Below are positions 1-7,865 of a DNA stretch of 8,605 bases, piece after piece. This DNA is from DASULA01 sp036278435 (lineage in GTDB: Bacteria > Actinomycetota > Actinomycetes > Mycobacteriales > DASULA01). A model generated the notes under the pieces. It was given only the letters and a program-made list of their open reading frames with translations. It was not told the DNA's origin and did not search any database. The stretch covers positions 1 to 8,605 of the forward strand of contig DASULA010000029.1 in the NCBI GenBank assembly GCA_036278435.1, in the 5' to 3' direction. Position numbers and translations under genes: made by a program. Each line of letters starts with the position of its first letter. The first letter of the stretch is position 1.

Positions 1-1626
1 ATTGGTCATGACCAAGTCGACCGACGGCAGCTTGTCCTTCTCACCGGCGGCGATCGCCTGCAGGATGCCGCCGATGTTCGCGATGAGCCCGGTGACCAGC
101 AGGGTGATGACGGTCGCGACCGCGCGCAGGGCGACGCTTTCGATGACCTTCTTCGCCCACGCCCCCACGCCCAGGGTCACGACGGCGGCGGCGACCGAGG
201 CGGCCACCTCGGTCCAGACCACCCACGATGCCACGTCGACGCTGTGGTCCACCACCGGCTCGCGTGACTTCAGGTAGTTCAGGGCCTTCTTGCCGTCGGA
301 CTGCGTGACCAGTTCGATGCTGGAGTAGCCGGTGTAGTACATGTAGATGTCGATGCCCGGGGAGAACTCGACGTGCACCTGCTGGAGCTTGAAGACGACT
401 TCGGTCACGTCCAGGCTAACGGTGCAGTTGTTCGGTGCGATGGTCGGCGTGTGACTGATACCCGCAATGTCGACGTCGTTCATCGCCAGGGTCTTCTTGT
501 TCCGGATCTGGGTGCCGTCGTTGGTGATCTCGAAGTCGTCGAGGGTCGCTTTCGGGAAAATCGAGGGAAGACCCGGCATGATCAGCTTCTCCAGGAACCG
601 TTCCCCGGAGATCAGGAACCCCGACCGGGCACCCGAAGGAATTGCCTCGGGGGAGATATCGTGGTTGTCCGGGGCGATCCGCTTCTCGGTCATGCACAGC
701 ACGCCGAAGATGCTGTCTTTCGGGTTGTCGTCGCTCCCGTGTACGCCGTATGACACGCTGGTCGGCTTGAGCCAGGCGAACTGCTCCATGTCCGCCCGCA
801 TGCCCAGGTCAACGGTGGAGAACACGTGGTGGAACTGCTGGAGGTTGTCGTTCAACCACTGCTCCAGCAGCACCCCCATCACCGCGGTGACGATAGCTCC
901 GGGGTCGGGGCTGACCTCGAAGTCGGTGACGGCGACCACCTTGTCGTCCCCCACGGCGGTGGTCCGCACCGTGAGGTCGTTCGGAGTTCCGTTGCCCTGC
1001 GACGGCTGCGGCAGGAATTTCAACCGCACCTCGATCGTGGCGACGGCGCCGTCCATCGGATAGTGCTTGCCCTCGTAGATGGTGGTTCCCATGGTGATCG
1101 GCACCTTCATGTGCAGCAGGACACCGGAACCGCCGGAGACCTGCCAGGCCCCGAAGTCGCCGATGGCCGAAGCGCCTTCGACCGAGGTGACGAACTTCGC
1201 CGGATGGGTGTCCGGCTTCTGCAGGGCAGCGTTGACGTCGGAGAACCTGATCGCGAAGACCGTGTCCCACTCGTTGGTGTGCGCCGGCTGTGCGGTCGCC
1301 GCGAGGGCGGTCGGGGCGGTGCCCTTGAGCAGGGGAGCCGGCGAGGCGGTCAGAGCGCTGGTGCCCAGGCTGGGCTCCGGGAGGCCGAGCACGTGCTCGG
1401 GAAAGCGCACGTGGAAGGTCCGCACCAGTAAGTCCTGCTCCGGTCCCGCGTGCTGTCCGTGCTGTCCGTGCTGTCCGTGCTGTCCGTGCTCTCCGTGCTC
1501 TCCGTGCTCTCCGTGCTGTCCGTGGTGCTCGTGGTGCTCGTGGTGCTCGTGGTGCTCGTGGTGTCCGTGGTGCTCGTGGTGACCGCGGTGCTCTGACCGC
1601 TGCCGGTCGCGCTCGTGTGTGGTCAT
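1..1626 (-). CDS. P47-like TULIP-family protein with His-rich repeat N-terminus (3' end cut by window)
   Basis: I read 542 codons without a stop from ATG 1626 to base 1; the C-terminus is outside. An in-frame TAG at 1647-1645 and a GGGGGG ribosome-site-like run (1638-1633, 6 nt before ATG) fix the start. Order: residues 1-14 charged; 15-59 fifteen three-residue units (GHH/EHH, then GQH/GEH) rich in His; 60-117 a Pro/Ala/Thr/Leu-rich linker; from about 118 the P47 domain, with WDTV (120-123), a GGSG.LLH motif, WLKPTSV and a hydrophobic Val/Ala-rich stretch near the visible end. The same motifs occur in order in the upstream neighbour, so the two are paralogues. The P47 family (partners of OrfX proteins in some clostridial toxin clusters) has the TULIP fold, which binds lipids or other hydrophobic molecules; ligand and site of action here are unknown. 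No Sec signal peptide is visible. Leu66 uses the rare TTA codon. By comparison with the paralogue about 35-40 residues may be missing (estimate). Family call fairly sure; function unknown. Confidence 0.8.
   Translation of the reverse strand, partial: MTTHERDRQRSEHRGHHEHHGHHEHHEHHEHHEHHGQHGEHGEHGEHGQHGQHGQHGQHAGPEQDLLVRTFHVRFPEHVLGLPEPSLGTSALTASPAPLLKGTAPTALAATAQPAHTNEWDTVFAIRFSDVNAALQKPDTHPAKFVTSVEGASAIGDFGAWQVSGGSGVLLHMKVPITMGTTIYEGKHYPMDGAVATIEVRLKFLPQPSQGNGTPNDLTVRTTAVGDDKVVAVTDFEVSPDPGAIVTAVMGVLLEQWLNDNLQQFHHVFSTVDLGMRADMEQFAWLKPTSVSYGVHGSDDNPKDSIFGVLCMTEKRIAPDNHDISPEAIPSGARSGFLISGERFLEKLIMPGLPSIFPKATLDDFEITNDGTQIRNKKTLAMNDVDIAGISHTPTIAPNNCTVSLDVTEVVFKLQQVHVEFSPGIDIYMYYTGYSSIELVTQSDGKKALNYLKSREPVVDHSVDVASWVVWTEVAASVAAAVVTLGVGAWAKKVIESVALRAVATVITLLVTGLIANIGGILQAIAAGEKDKLPSVDLVMTN
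1450..1584 (-). repeat. In-frame 9-bp minisatellite encoding His-rich triplets
   Basis: Fifteen 9-bp units with no spacers. On the coding (minus) strand seven read G/E-H-H (codons GGT/GGA/GAG CAC CAC) and eight read G-Q/E-H (GGA CAG or GAG CAC). Units within each block are nearly identical, as expected of recent slippage or unequal exchange, and the 9-bp period keeps the reading frame whatever the copy number. It gives 22 of the 24 histidines in the first 59 residues of the P47-like protein. Confidence 0.93.
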
Positions 1627-1632
1627 GATTTT

Positions 1633-1638
1633 CCCCCC
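1633..1638 (-). promoter_or_regulatory. Ribosome binding site of the His-rich P47-like gene
   Basis: Six consecutive G on the minus strand, 6 nt before ATG 1626, the only purine-rich run in range. It is G-rich rather than AGGAGG. The 70-nt gap from the preceding gene holds no clear terminator, so the two P47-like genes are probably co-transcribed. Confidence 0.55.
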
Positions 1639-1696
1639 ACTTTTCTAATTGGCGAGATGCCTTTGCTGGTTTGCCGTTCCCGTGCTCAAATCTCGG

Positions 1697-2977
1697 CTAC
1701 GTCGTCGCCACGTCTCCCTTCAGGTAGAAGCTGTCGTTCAGGCCGGCCGCGGTGGCGTGGAACTTCTCGAATCCGGTCCAGTGGATCGACAGGTCCCCGA
1801 TGTTCTCGATCGGGGCGGCGCTGGCGTGGGCGTTGAGCCCGTCGGCGATGCTGTCGGCCACGATCGGCACGACGATCGCCATGACCAAATCCGGAATGGG
1901 TCCGAGGAACCAGTCGTACCAGGGGATCGACGCCTCGTGGTGGGTCGTCGGGTTCGCGTCCCGGCGGAATGTCATGGTCCCGGTGGCGGTGTCCACCGAG
2001 GTCTCGTTGCGGGACTGGACCGCGAAGGTCATTGTGATGCCCAGGCCCATGTCGCAGCTTCCGTGCACCGACGTGACCAGAGTCGAACCCTCGACGGTGA
2101 TCTTCAGCCCGTCGATGTAGGGGTCGTACCAGATCGCTCCGCTCTTCACCGAGTCGGTCGGTATCCGGCCGGTGTTCACGATCGAGGAGTCCGACGGTTC
2201 GAAGCGGAACGTGGCCGCGTTCGTGCCGTGGCCGAAACTGTCCGGCAGCTTCGGTGCGATGACGTGCCGGAGGAACAGTTCCCGGGAGAACGCGAACGCC
2301 GCGGCCGGGCCGCCGGCCACCAGGGCCGGCTCGACCTTGCGGGGCAGCGCCGCGATGTCGGTGCCGCCGGTCAGGTTGAACACGGCCAGATACCCTCCGG
2401 CCGCCGACTCGTAGTAACAGAACCCCGATGCCGACGGGCTCAGCCAACTGTCCGTGCCGGTCACCGGGCCGACCGTGGCGAATATCCAGGCCACCGATCC
2501 GCCGTGCTGCGCCAGTGCCGCGGCGATCGCCGCCAACAGCACGGCCCCCGCCTCGAATCCCAGTTTCTTCGCCGGGTCGTCCAGCCGGATCGGGGTCACC
2601 ACTCCTGGCCCGGTCCGGCCGGGCTGGTCGCCCACCGAGTTCATGGTGAACCGCAGGTCGCGGTCGCCGGTCTGGGTCCGGGACGGTAACAGTTCCAGGG
2701 CGACCTCGACGACCGCGGACAGCCCGGCGATCGGGACCGCCGCGCCGGTGCCCTTGGTCAACGTTCCGGACGTTATCGGAAGCTCAATGTGCAGCAGTTG
2801 TCCGGAGCCACCGGGGACGATCCGCCAGGGGCCGAACTGCCCGTCGCCCCGGTAGTCGGCCGGCGCCGGTAAGGAGAACGAGAACGAGGTCAACACCATT
2901 CGTGGGTCGGCCTGGAGAACGTGGTTCACCGCGTCGACAGAAGCGGCGCTGACGGTATCCCATCCTTGGGTCAGCAC
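1697..2977 (-). CDS. P47-like TULIP-family protein (short paralogue)
   Basis: A 426-residue protein starting at GTG 2977, chosen because AAGGAG lies 6 nt upstream (2989-2984) and because the family's N-terminal GWDTV motif then begins at residue 5. Longer starts exist up to ATG 3163, but that stretch includes a TTA codon, other poorly used codons and no family motif. Visible motifs: GWDTVSAASVDAVN (5-18), FGPW (48-51), GGSGQLLH (56-63), PIT.GT (67-72), WLSPS in the middle, an F.FSRELFLRH..AP.LP helix, and a hydrophobic segment near residue 360-375 before the conserved tail. These match the downstream paralogue in order, which supports the P47 (TULIP superfamily) call. Expected role: intracellular binding of a lipid or other hydrophobic ligand; the ligand is unknown. 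It begins almost at the fold, with no His-rich or linker extension. Leu36 and Leu97 use TTA. Probably first gene of a two-gene leftward operon. Confidence 0.8.
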   Translation of the reverse strand: MLTQGWDTVSAASVDAVNHVLQADPRMVLTSFSFSLPAPADYRGDGQFGPWRIVPGGSGQLLHIELPITSGTLTKGTGAAVPIAGLSAVVEVALELLPSRTQTGDRDLRFTMNSVGDQPGRTGPGVVTPIRLDDPAKKLGFEAGAVLLAAIAAALAQHGGSVAWIFATVGPVTGTDSWLSPSASGFCYYESAAGGYLAVFNLTGGTDIAALPRKVEPALVAGGPAAAFAFSRELFLRHVIAPKLPDSFGHGTNAATFRFEPSDSSIVNTGRIPTDSVKSGAIWYDPYIDGLKITVEGSTLVTSVHGSCDMGLGITMTFAVQSRNETSVDTATGTMTFRRDANPTTHHEASIPWYDWFLGPIPDLVMAIVVPIVADSIADGLNAHASAAPIENIGDLSIHWTGFEKFHATAAGLNDSFYLKGDVATT

Positions 2978-3216
2978 AGACTTCTCCTTTTGCTCCCAAT
3001 CGAGATGACTGGGCGCCACGATCCTTCTCTGTGTCGCCCGCAGGCGCCCGACATGGAGTACGACGCGGTGAGTGACGACGCAGATACACAGAACGCGTAA
3101 AAAAAGTCCGAACACCGGGATGGTCGGGTCGGCTGGGCCGGGCGGCCCGGTTTTCATATCCATTCATGCCGGCGGGTCTGCCCGATCGGTAGTTGACTCA
3201 CGGAACGATCTTTCTG
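2978..3216 (-). promoter_or_regulatory. Upstream region of the P47-like operon
   Basis: Non-coding stretch between the hairpin after the encapsulin gene and the short P47-like gene. It must hold the promoter of the P47 pair if the hairpin terminates. On the minus strand it contains a run of seven T (3106-3100) followed by GTGTATCTG, a weak -10-like element without a convincing -35. A GC palindrome (CCGGGCGGCCCGG, about 3138-3150) is followed on the plus strand by TTTT, but no rightward gene ends there. I see no small gene with a good ribosome site. Confidence 0.35.
2984..2989 (-). promoter_or_regulatory. Shine-Dalgarno deciding the GTG start of the short P47-like gene
   Basis: AAGGAG on the minus strand, 6 nt before GTG 2977. 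It is the best ribosome site in this part of the window and places the start at GTG rather than at upstream ATG codons, which lack one. Confidence 0.8.
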
Positions 3217-3262
3217 GTCCGGCCACCCGCTGCCATTGTTGATCACGCGCGGGCGGCCGGAC
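3217..3262 (-). terminator. Hairpin terminator after the encapsulin gene
   Basis: Arms 3217-3230 (GTCCGGCCACCCGC) and 3249-3262 (GCGGGCGGCCGGAC) pair over 14 bp with a single G-U wobble on the minus-strand RNA; the loop is 18 nt. It begins 9 nt after the TGA at 3272. No U-tract follows, which is common for actinobacterial terminators. The position suggests that the encapsulin transcript ends here, making read-through into the P47-like genes partial at most. Confidence 0.7.
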
Positions 3263-3271
3263 TCGGGCGGA

Positions 3272-4720
<1,449 letters not shown>

Positions 4721-4849
4721 TCTGGTTCGGCATCACGCGCCGGCCCACCGCGTACGGGAAGGCGTGCCGACCCGAGAGGGAAATGCACCGTCAAACAATG
4801 CGGCTACCGCACGTTTCCACCACGACAGGCGCGACACAAGGGTTACCAT

Positions 4850-4875
4850 CGACCGGAAACAGGGTGTTCCGGTCG
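4850..4875. promoter_or_regulatory. 26-bp perfect dyad, candidate operator
   Basis: CGACCGGAA (4850-4858), 8-nt spacer ACAGGGTG, then TTCCGGTCG (4867-4875): nine of nine bases pair. The spacing suits a dimeric repressor or activator binding one DNA face. It lies 130 bp upstream of the encapsulin start and 367 bp from the MFS start, so encapsulin control is the likelier role. It does not match the CRP consensus TGTGA-N6-TCACA. The regulator is unknown. Confidence 0.55.
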
Positions 4876-4950
4876 CTGGCACAGCGAAGTTAGCACCGGC
4901 TGTTCACCCCCGTATAGTCACCCGACCGGGTGGCGTGTCGGAAGATGAAA

Positions 4951-4984
4951 GTGGTCCGAGTAAGAAACCGGTTACCCGGACCAC
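4951..4984. promoter_or_regulatory. Nested palindrome, candidate operator
   Basis: GTGGTCCG (4951-4958) and CGGACCAC (4977-4984) are perfect 8-bp inverted arms around an 18-nt interior that itself contains the palindrome AACCGGTT (4966-4973). No gene ends nearby, so a terminator role is unlikely; an operator in the divergent promoter region fits better. Confidence 0.45.
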
Positions 4985-5226
4985 GTCCTGCGTGTGGCGG
5001 GAATTGGACAACGAGCCGGGCGGCATTCATGACCGGTTCTTAATTCGGCGGGAATATGGATTCATGTCCGCATAGTCGGCGTCAACCGTGATGCGGCATC
5101 TGGCGGTGAAACTGGTGATATCGCCGATGCGGGATACGTGCCCGGACACCGACCATGGTGTAGGCCTGTGCCCACTCGGCCGGACGGCAGGCCCACCCAG
5201 TCGCCGCACCGGTGCCGGCACCGGGC

Positions 5227-5233
5227 AGAGGAG
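5227..5233 (+). promoter_or_regulatory. Shine-Dalgarno of the MFS transporter gene
   Basis: AGAGGAG, 8 nt before ATG 5242. It favours this ATG over the in-frame ATG 30 bases upstream at 5212, which has no such site. Confidence 0.8.
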
Positions 5234-5241
5234 AGCTGGTC

Positions 5242-6996
5242 ATGGACGGACAGACGCTCACCCACGGATCCGCACCCGCGCCGGAGCCGGCCCCGGCACC
5301 CTCGCTGGTGCGGGGACTGTGGTACCGCCAGTTACCGCACTACCCCGACCGGCGTCCGCGCATGCTGTACCTGGGCATCGTGGTGGCCACCACCGTCATC
5401 CTGTACTACGAGCTGTACGCGCAGTTCAGCGTCGCGCCGCGCATCATCGCCGACTACCACATGACGTTCACCTACTACGTGTACGTCTCGGTGATCGGCA
5501 ACGCGGTGGGCGCGTTCGCCTCGCTGCTGGCCGGCCTGGCCGACCGGTGGGGCCGGGCGAACCTGGTCGCCTACGGCCTGCTGTTCACCGGTCTGCTCAC
5601 CGCGGTGGGCATCCCCAACGCCCCGGACAAGGTGACCTTCACCGTGCTGGTGGCCGGGCTGAACTTCGTGGAGGGCATCATCCTGGTCGCCACCCCGGCG
5701 CTGATCAGGGACTTCTCCCCGCAGTTGGGCCGGGCCACCGCGATGGGCTTCTGGACTCTCGGCCCGGTGATAGGGAGCCTGGTGGTGACCTCGGTGTCCA
5801 GCCACACGCTGGTCGCCCACCCGGACTGGCAGTTCCAGTTGCGGGTGGCCGGGGTGGCCGGCCTGGTGATCTTCGTCGTGGCCCTGTTCGGGCTGCGCGA
5901 ACTGTCCCCGAAGCTGCGTGACCAACTGATGGTGAGCATGCGGGACCGGGCCCTGATCGAGGCGCGGGCGGCCGGGCTGGACCCGGCCCGGGCCCTGGAC
6001 CGCCAGTGGCGCTCGATGCTCCGGCTCGACGTGATCGGGTCGGCGATCGCGATCAGCCTGTTCCTGGTCTTCTACTACGCGGCGGTCGGCTCGTTCGTGG
6101 TGTACTTCACGACCACGTTCGGGTACTCCACCGCCCGGGCGAACTCGCTGGCCAACTGGTACTGGGCGGCCAACGCGATCGCCTTGGTGGTGGCCGGGTT
6201 GCTGTCGGACCGGCTGAAGGTCCGCAAGCCGCTGATGGTGGCCGGCGGGATCGTGTCGCTGGTCGGCCTGTCGGTGTTCGCCAGCCGCGGCACGCACCCG
6301 GACACCGGGTACTACACGTTCGCCGTGATCACGATGGTCACCGCGATCGGCGGCGGGATCGCCTACTGCGCCTGGATGGCCAGCTTCACCGAGACCGTCG
6401 AGGCGCACAACCCGGCGGCCACCGCGACCGGCCTGGCGGTGTGGGGATGGATCATCCGGATCACCGTGTCGGTGTCCTCGATCGCGCTGACCCTGGTGGT
6501 CACCGCGGTCACCCCGCTGGTCGACCAGGGCCCGCGGGTGCAGGCGCTGTCGGCGAAGTACTCCACCCAACTGGCCACCATCGCCGTGGTCGACCCGACC
6601 ACCCTGGCCGCGCTCTCGGCGAACCCGCTCAACCCGACCGCCGCGGCCACCGCGGTCGGCGAGATCGCGCGGAAGCAGGGCGTGAGCGTGCCCGAGGCCA
6701 CCGCCCGGCTCGTGGCGGTGGGTCAGGTGCCCGCGGCCGACCTGGCCTTCCTGCGGAAGAACGGCCCCACCGTGGCCAGGGCCGCCCGGAACGGCCCGCA
6801 CCAGTGGCAGCACTGGTGGTGGGTCTGCGTGATCTGCCAGATCCTGTTCCTGCCCTGCGTGTTCGTGATGGCCGGACGGTGGAGCCCGCGCCGGGCCCGG
6901 CAGGACGCCCGCGAGCACGACGAGCTGGTCGAACGCGAGTTGGCGGCCATCGCGGCCGGCCCGTCCGCGGCGTCCGGGGTCGACGCGGCCGGCTGA
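5242..6996 (+). CDS. MFS transporter with large loop before the last helix
   Basis: 584 residues, inner-membrane secondary carrier of the major facilitator superfamily. After a Pro/Ala-rich cytosolic N-terminus (1-40) the first helix runs at about 43-62. Motif A, GLADRWGRA (98-106), follows the second helix at the usual cytosolic 2-3 loop, and LLSDRLKVRKP (320-330) is its counterpart in the second half. Helices continue in pairs to about 427. A hydrophilic Ala/Thr-rich insert (428-524), predicted outside by topology, precedes the last helix (about 525-544), and a charged helical tail (547-575) ends the protein. Typical MFS carriers have 400-450 residues, so the excess is the insert plus both tails. 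Substrate unknown; the P450 remnant 80 nt downstream, of a family acting on para-substituted benzoates, hints weakly at aromatic acids. Start chosen by AGAGGAG. Leu31 uses TTA. Confidence 0.9.
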   Translation: MDGQTLTHGSAPAPEPAPAPSLVRGLWYRQLPHYPDRRPRMLYLGIVVATTVILYYELYAQFSVAPRIIADYHMTFTYYVYVSVIGNAVGAFASLLAGLADRWGRANLVAYGLLFTGLLTAVGIPNAPDKVTFTVLVAGLNFVEGIILVATPALIRDFSPQLGRATAMGFWTLGPVIGSLVVTSVSSHTLVAHPDWQFQLRVAGVAGLVIFVVALFGLRELSPKLRDQLMVSMRDRALIEARAAGLDPARALDRQWRSMLRLDVIGSAIAISLFLVFYYAAVGSFVVYFTTTFGYSTARANSLANWYWAANAIALVVAGLLSDRLKVRKPLMVAGGIVSLVGLSVFASRGTHPDTGYYTFAVITMVTAIGGGIAYCAWMASFTETVEAHNPAATATGLAVWGWIIRITVSVSSIALTLVVTAVTPLVDQGPRVQALSAKYSTQLATIAVVDPTTLAALSANPLNPTAAATAVGEIARKQGVSVPEATARLVAVGQVPAADLAFLRKNGPTVARAARNGPHQWQHWWWVCVICQILFLPCVFVMAGRWSPRRARQDAREHDELVERELAAIAAGPSAASGVDAAG

Positions 6997-7076
6997 CCTC
7001 CGCCCGGGTTGGTGTGGACCGTGGCCGGCGAAACCACCGGCTGGGCACGGCAACCGGGGCCTTCGAGACTGGCCGG

Positions 7077-7637
7077 GTGCGGACACCGTCGCTGGACACC
7101 GACCCGTTCTCGCCGGACGTGCTCGCAGACCCCTACCCGTTCCACGAACAGGTGCGCGAGGCCGGGCCGGTGGTGCGGCTGGACCGTTACGGCATCTGGG
7201 TCATCGGCGGCCACCAGAACGTGGACGCCACGCTGCGGGACTGGCCGGCGTTCACCTCGGCCACCGGGGTGGGGCTGGCCAACTTCCGAACCGAGAAACC
7301 GTGGCGCCCGCCGAGCCTGCTGCTGGAGAACGACCCACCGGGCCGCACGAAATACCGTGCCGTGCTGCTGTTGCTGGCCGCGGCCAACCGCGACCCGCGG
7401 CGGTGGCCCGAGCCCGACCGGTTCGACATCACCCGGCGGACCAGCGGGCACCTGGGGCTGGGCGTGGGGGTACACGCCTGCGTCGGGCAGGCGGTGGCCC
7501 GGCTGGAGACCGAACTGGTGCTGGCCGCGTTGGCCCGGCGGGTGGGCAGGGTCGAACTGGCCGGGCCGCTGGAGCGGGAACCGAACAACACGCTGCGCGG
7601 TTTCGCCCGCCTGCCGGTCATCGTCCACCCGGGTTGA
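7077..7637 (+). pseudogene. Cytochrome P450, CYP199-like, with large internal in-frame deletion
   Basis: The open frame gives 186 residues from GTG 7077, against about 400 for a bacterial P450. The N-terminal third is P450-like and recalls CYP199A enzymes (oxidation of para-substituted benzoates): DPYPFHEQVREAGPVV (18-33), GVGLANFRTEKPWRPPSLLL (64-83), ENDPP. The C-terminal third is also intact: AANRDPRRWPEPDRFDITR (102-120) and the heme loop GHLGLGVGVHACVGQAVARL (124-143), with Cys135 as heme ligand, and NNTLRG (170-175). About 200 residues between TKYRAV and LLLLAAANRDP are missing, including the I helix with the oxygen-activating Asp/Thr region and the K-helix ExxR. The usual His of the C-helix motif is Arg90 in PPGRTKYR. 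The product cannot be a working P450. The start is uncertain: no good ribosome site, GTG 7014 is an alternative. Gap to the MFS gene is 80 nt. Confidence 0.85.
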
Positions 7638-7651
7638 ACACGCTCGGCGAC

Positions 7652-7665
7652 CGGGCGACCGCCCG
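7652..7665 (+). terminator. Possible weak hairpin after the P450 remnant
   Basis: CGGGC-GACC-GCCCG, a 5-bp stem with 4-nt loop starting 14 nt after the TGA, without a T-run. GC-rich DNA makes such stems by chance, so this is tentative. Confidence 0.25.
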
Positions 7666-7761
7666 CCGTGGCAAATTAGGACTTCTCGGTACGGCAAGGG
7701 TGTAATGCCGCATTCGGTGGAGTACGCTGCCGCGGACACCGTCGGGTCGCCCGAGGTGCGG

Positions 7762-7809
7762 ACCGGTCCCAGACCGATACCAGAAACCGGTCCCAGCAAC
7801 CGGTACCAG
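7762..7809 (+). repeat. Four 11-bp direct repeats upstream of the FHA gene
   Basis: ACCGGTCCCAG (7762), ACCGATACCAG (7773), ACCGGTCCCAG (7786) and ACCGGTACCAG (7799) follow one another with start-to-start distances of 11, 13 and 13 bp. Consensus ACCGRTMCCAG. The last unit ends 56 bp before the GTG of the FHA gene, so a cluster of regulator binding sites in its promoter is plausible; iteron-like origin function is not supported by any replication gene here. Confidence 0.75.
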
Positions 7810-7865
7810 CAATGCGGGCACTCGTCACATGACAGCGAAGCCTGAGTCGGGGACGGTAGGCAGGC

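Larger units (their letters stand above)
4721..5241. promoter_or_regulatory. Divergent intergenic region between encapsulin and MFS genes
   Basis: 521 bp without a convincing gene; short open frames here lack ribosome sites and family motifs. It must hold promoters for both divergent genes. I see no strong -35/-10 pair: TTGACG on the minus strand near 4789-4794 lacks a matching -10, and TTGGAC on the plus strand at 5004-5009 lacks one too. Dyads are listed separately. The part from about 5020 to 5075 is visibly more A/T-rich than its surroundings, as expected near a promoter. Confidence 0.6.

Noticed and set aside
1079..1582. Plus-strand open frame ending in Cys-Pro-Cys and Cys-Ser-Trp repeats, resembling a Cys-rich peptide
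   Set aside because: It is the opposite strand of the His-rich minisatellite, where the other strand has a proper start, ribosome site and downstream domain.
1450..1584. Short regular repeats as a CRISPR array
   Set aside because: The 9-bp units have no spacers and encode protein in frame.
3100..3120. Minus-strand run of seven T as an intrinsic terminator
   Set aside because: The preceding stem (TCCCGGTGTTCGGA) pairs poorly, and the much stronger hairpin at 3217-3262 already ends the upstream gene.
2978..3163. 62-codon N-terminal extension of the short P47-like protein with a hydrophobic stretch that could pass for a signal or membrane segment
   Set aside because: No ribosome site at its ATG, poor codon use including TTA, and a strong AAGGAG just before GTG 2977 where the family motif starts.
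1..3163. P47 genes as part of a botulinum-like toxin locus
   Set aside because: No neurotoxin, NTNH, HExxH protease or OrfX1/OrfX3-like gene is present in the window; P47 homologues are not restricted to toxin clusters.
5027..5221. Minus-strand small open frame of 64 codons in the divergent region
   Set aside because: No ribosome site, no recognisable motif, and it overlaps the leader of the MFS gene.
6006..7076. Upstream extension of the P450 frame into the MFS gene, as if a fusion
   Set aside because: The extension is an out-of-frame shadow of the MFS gene, low in hydrophobic residues and lacking motifs; P450 similarity begins only after about 7077.
5332..7086. Long minus-strand open frame of about 584 codons
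   Set aside because: Antisense to the MFS gene; composition is Gly/Arg/His-rich without membrane helices or motifs.
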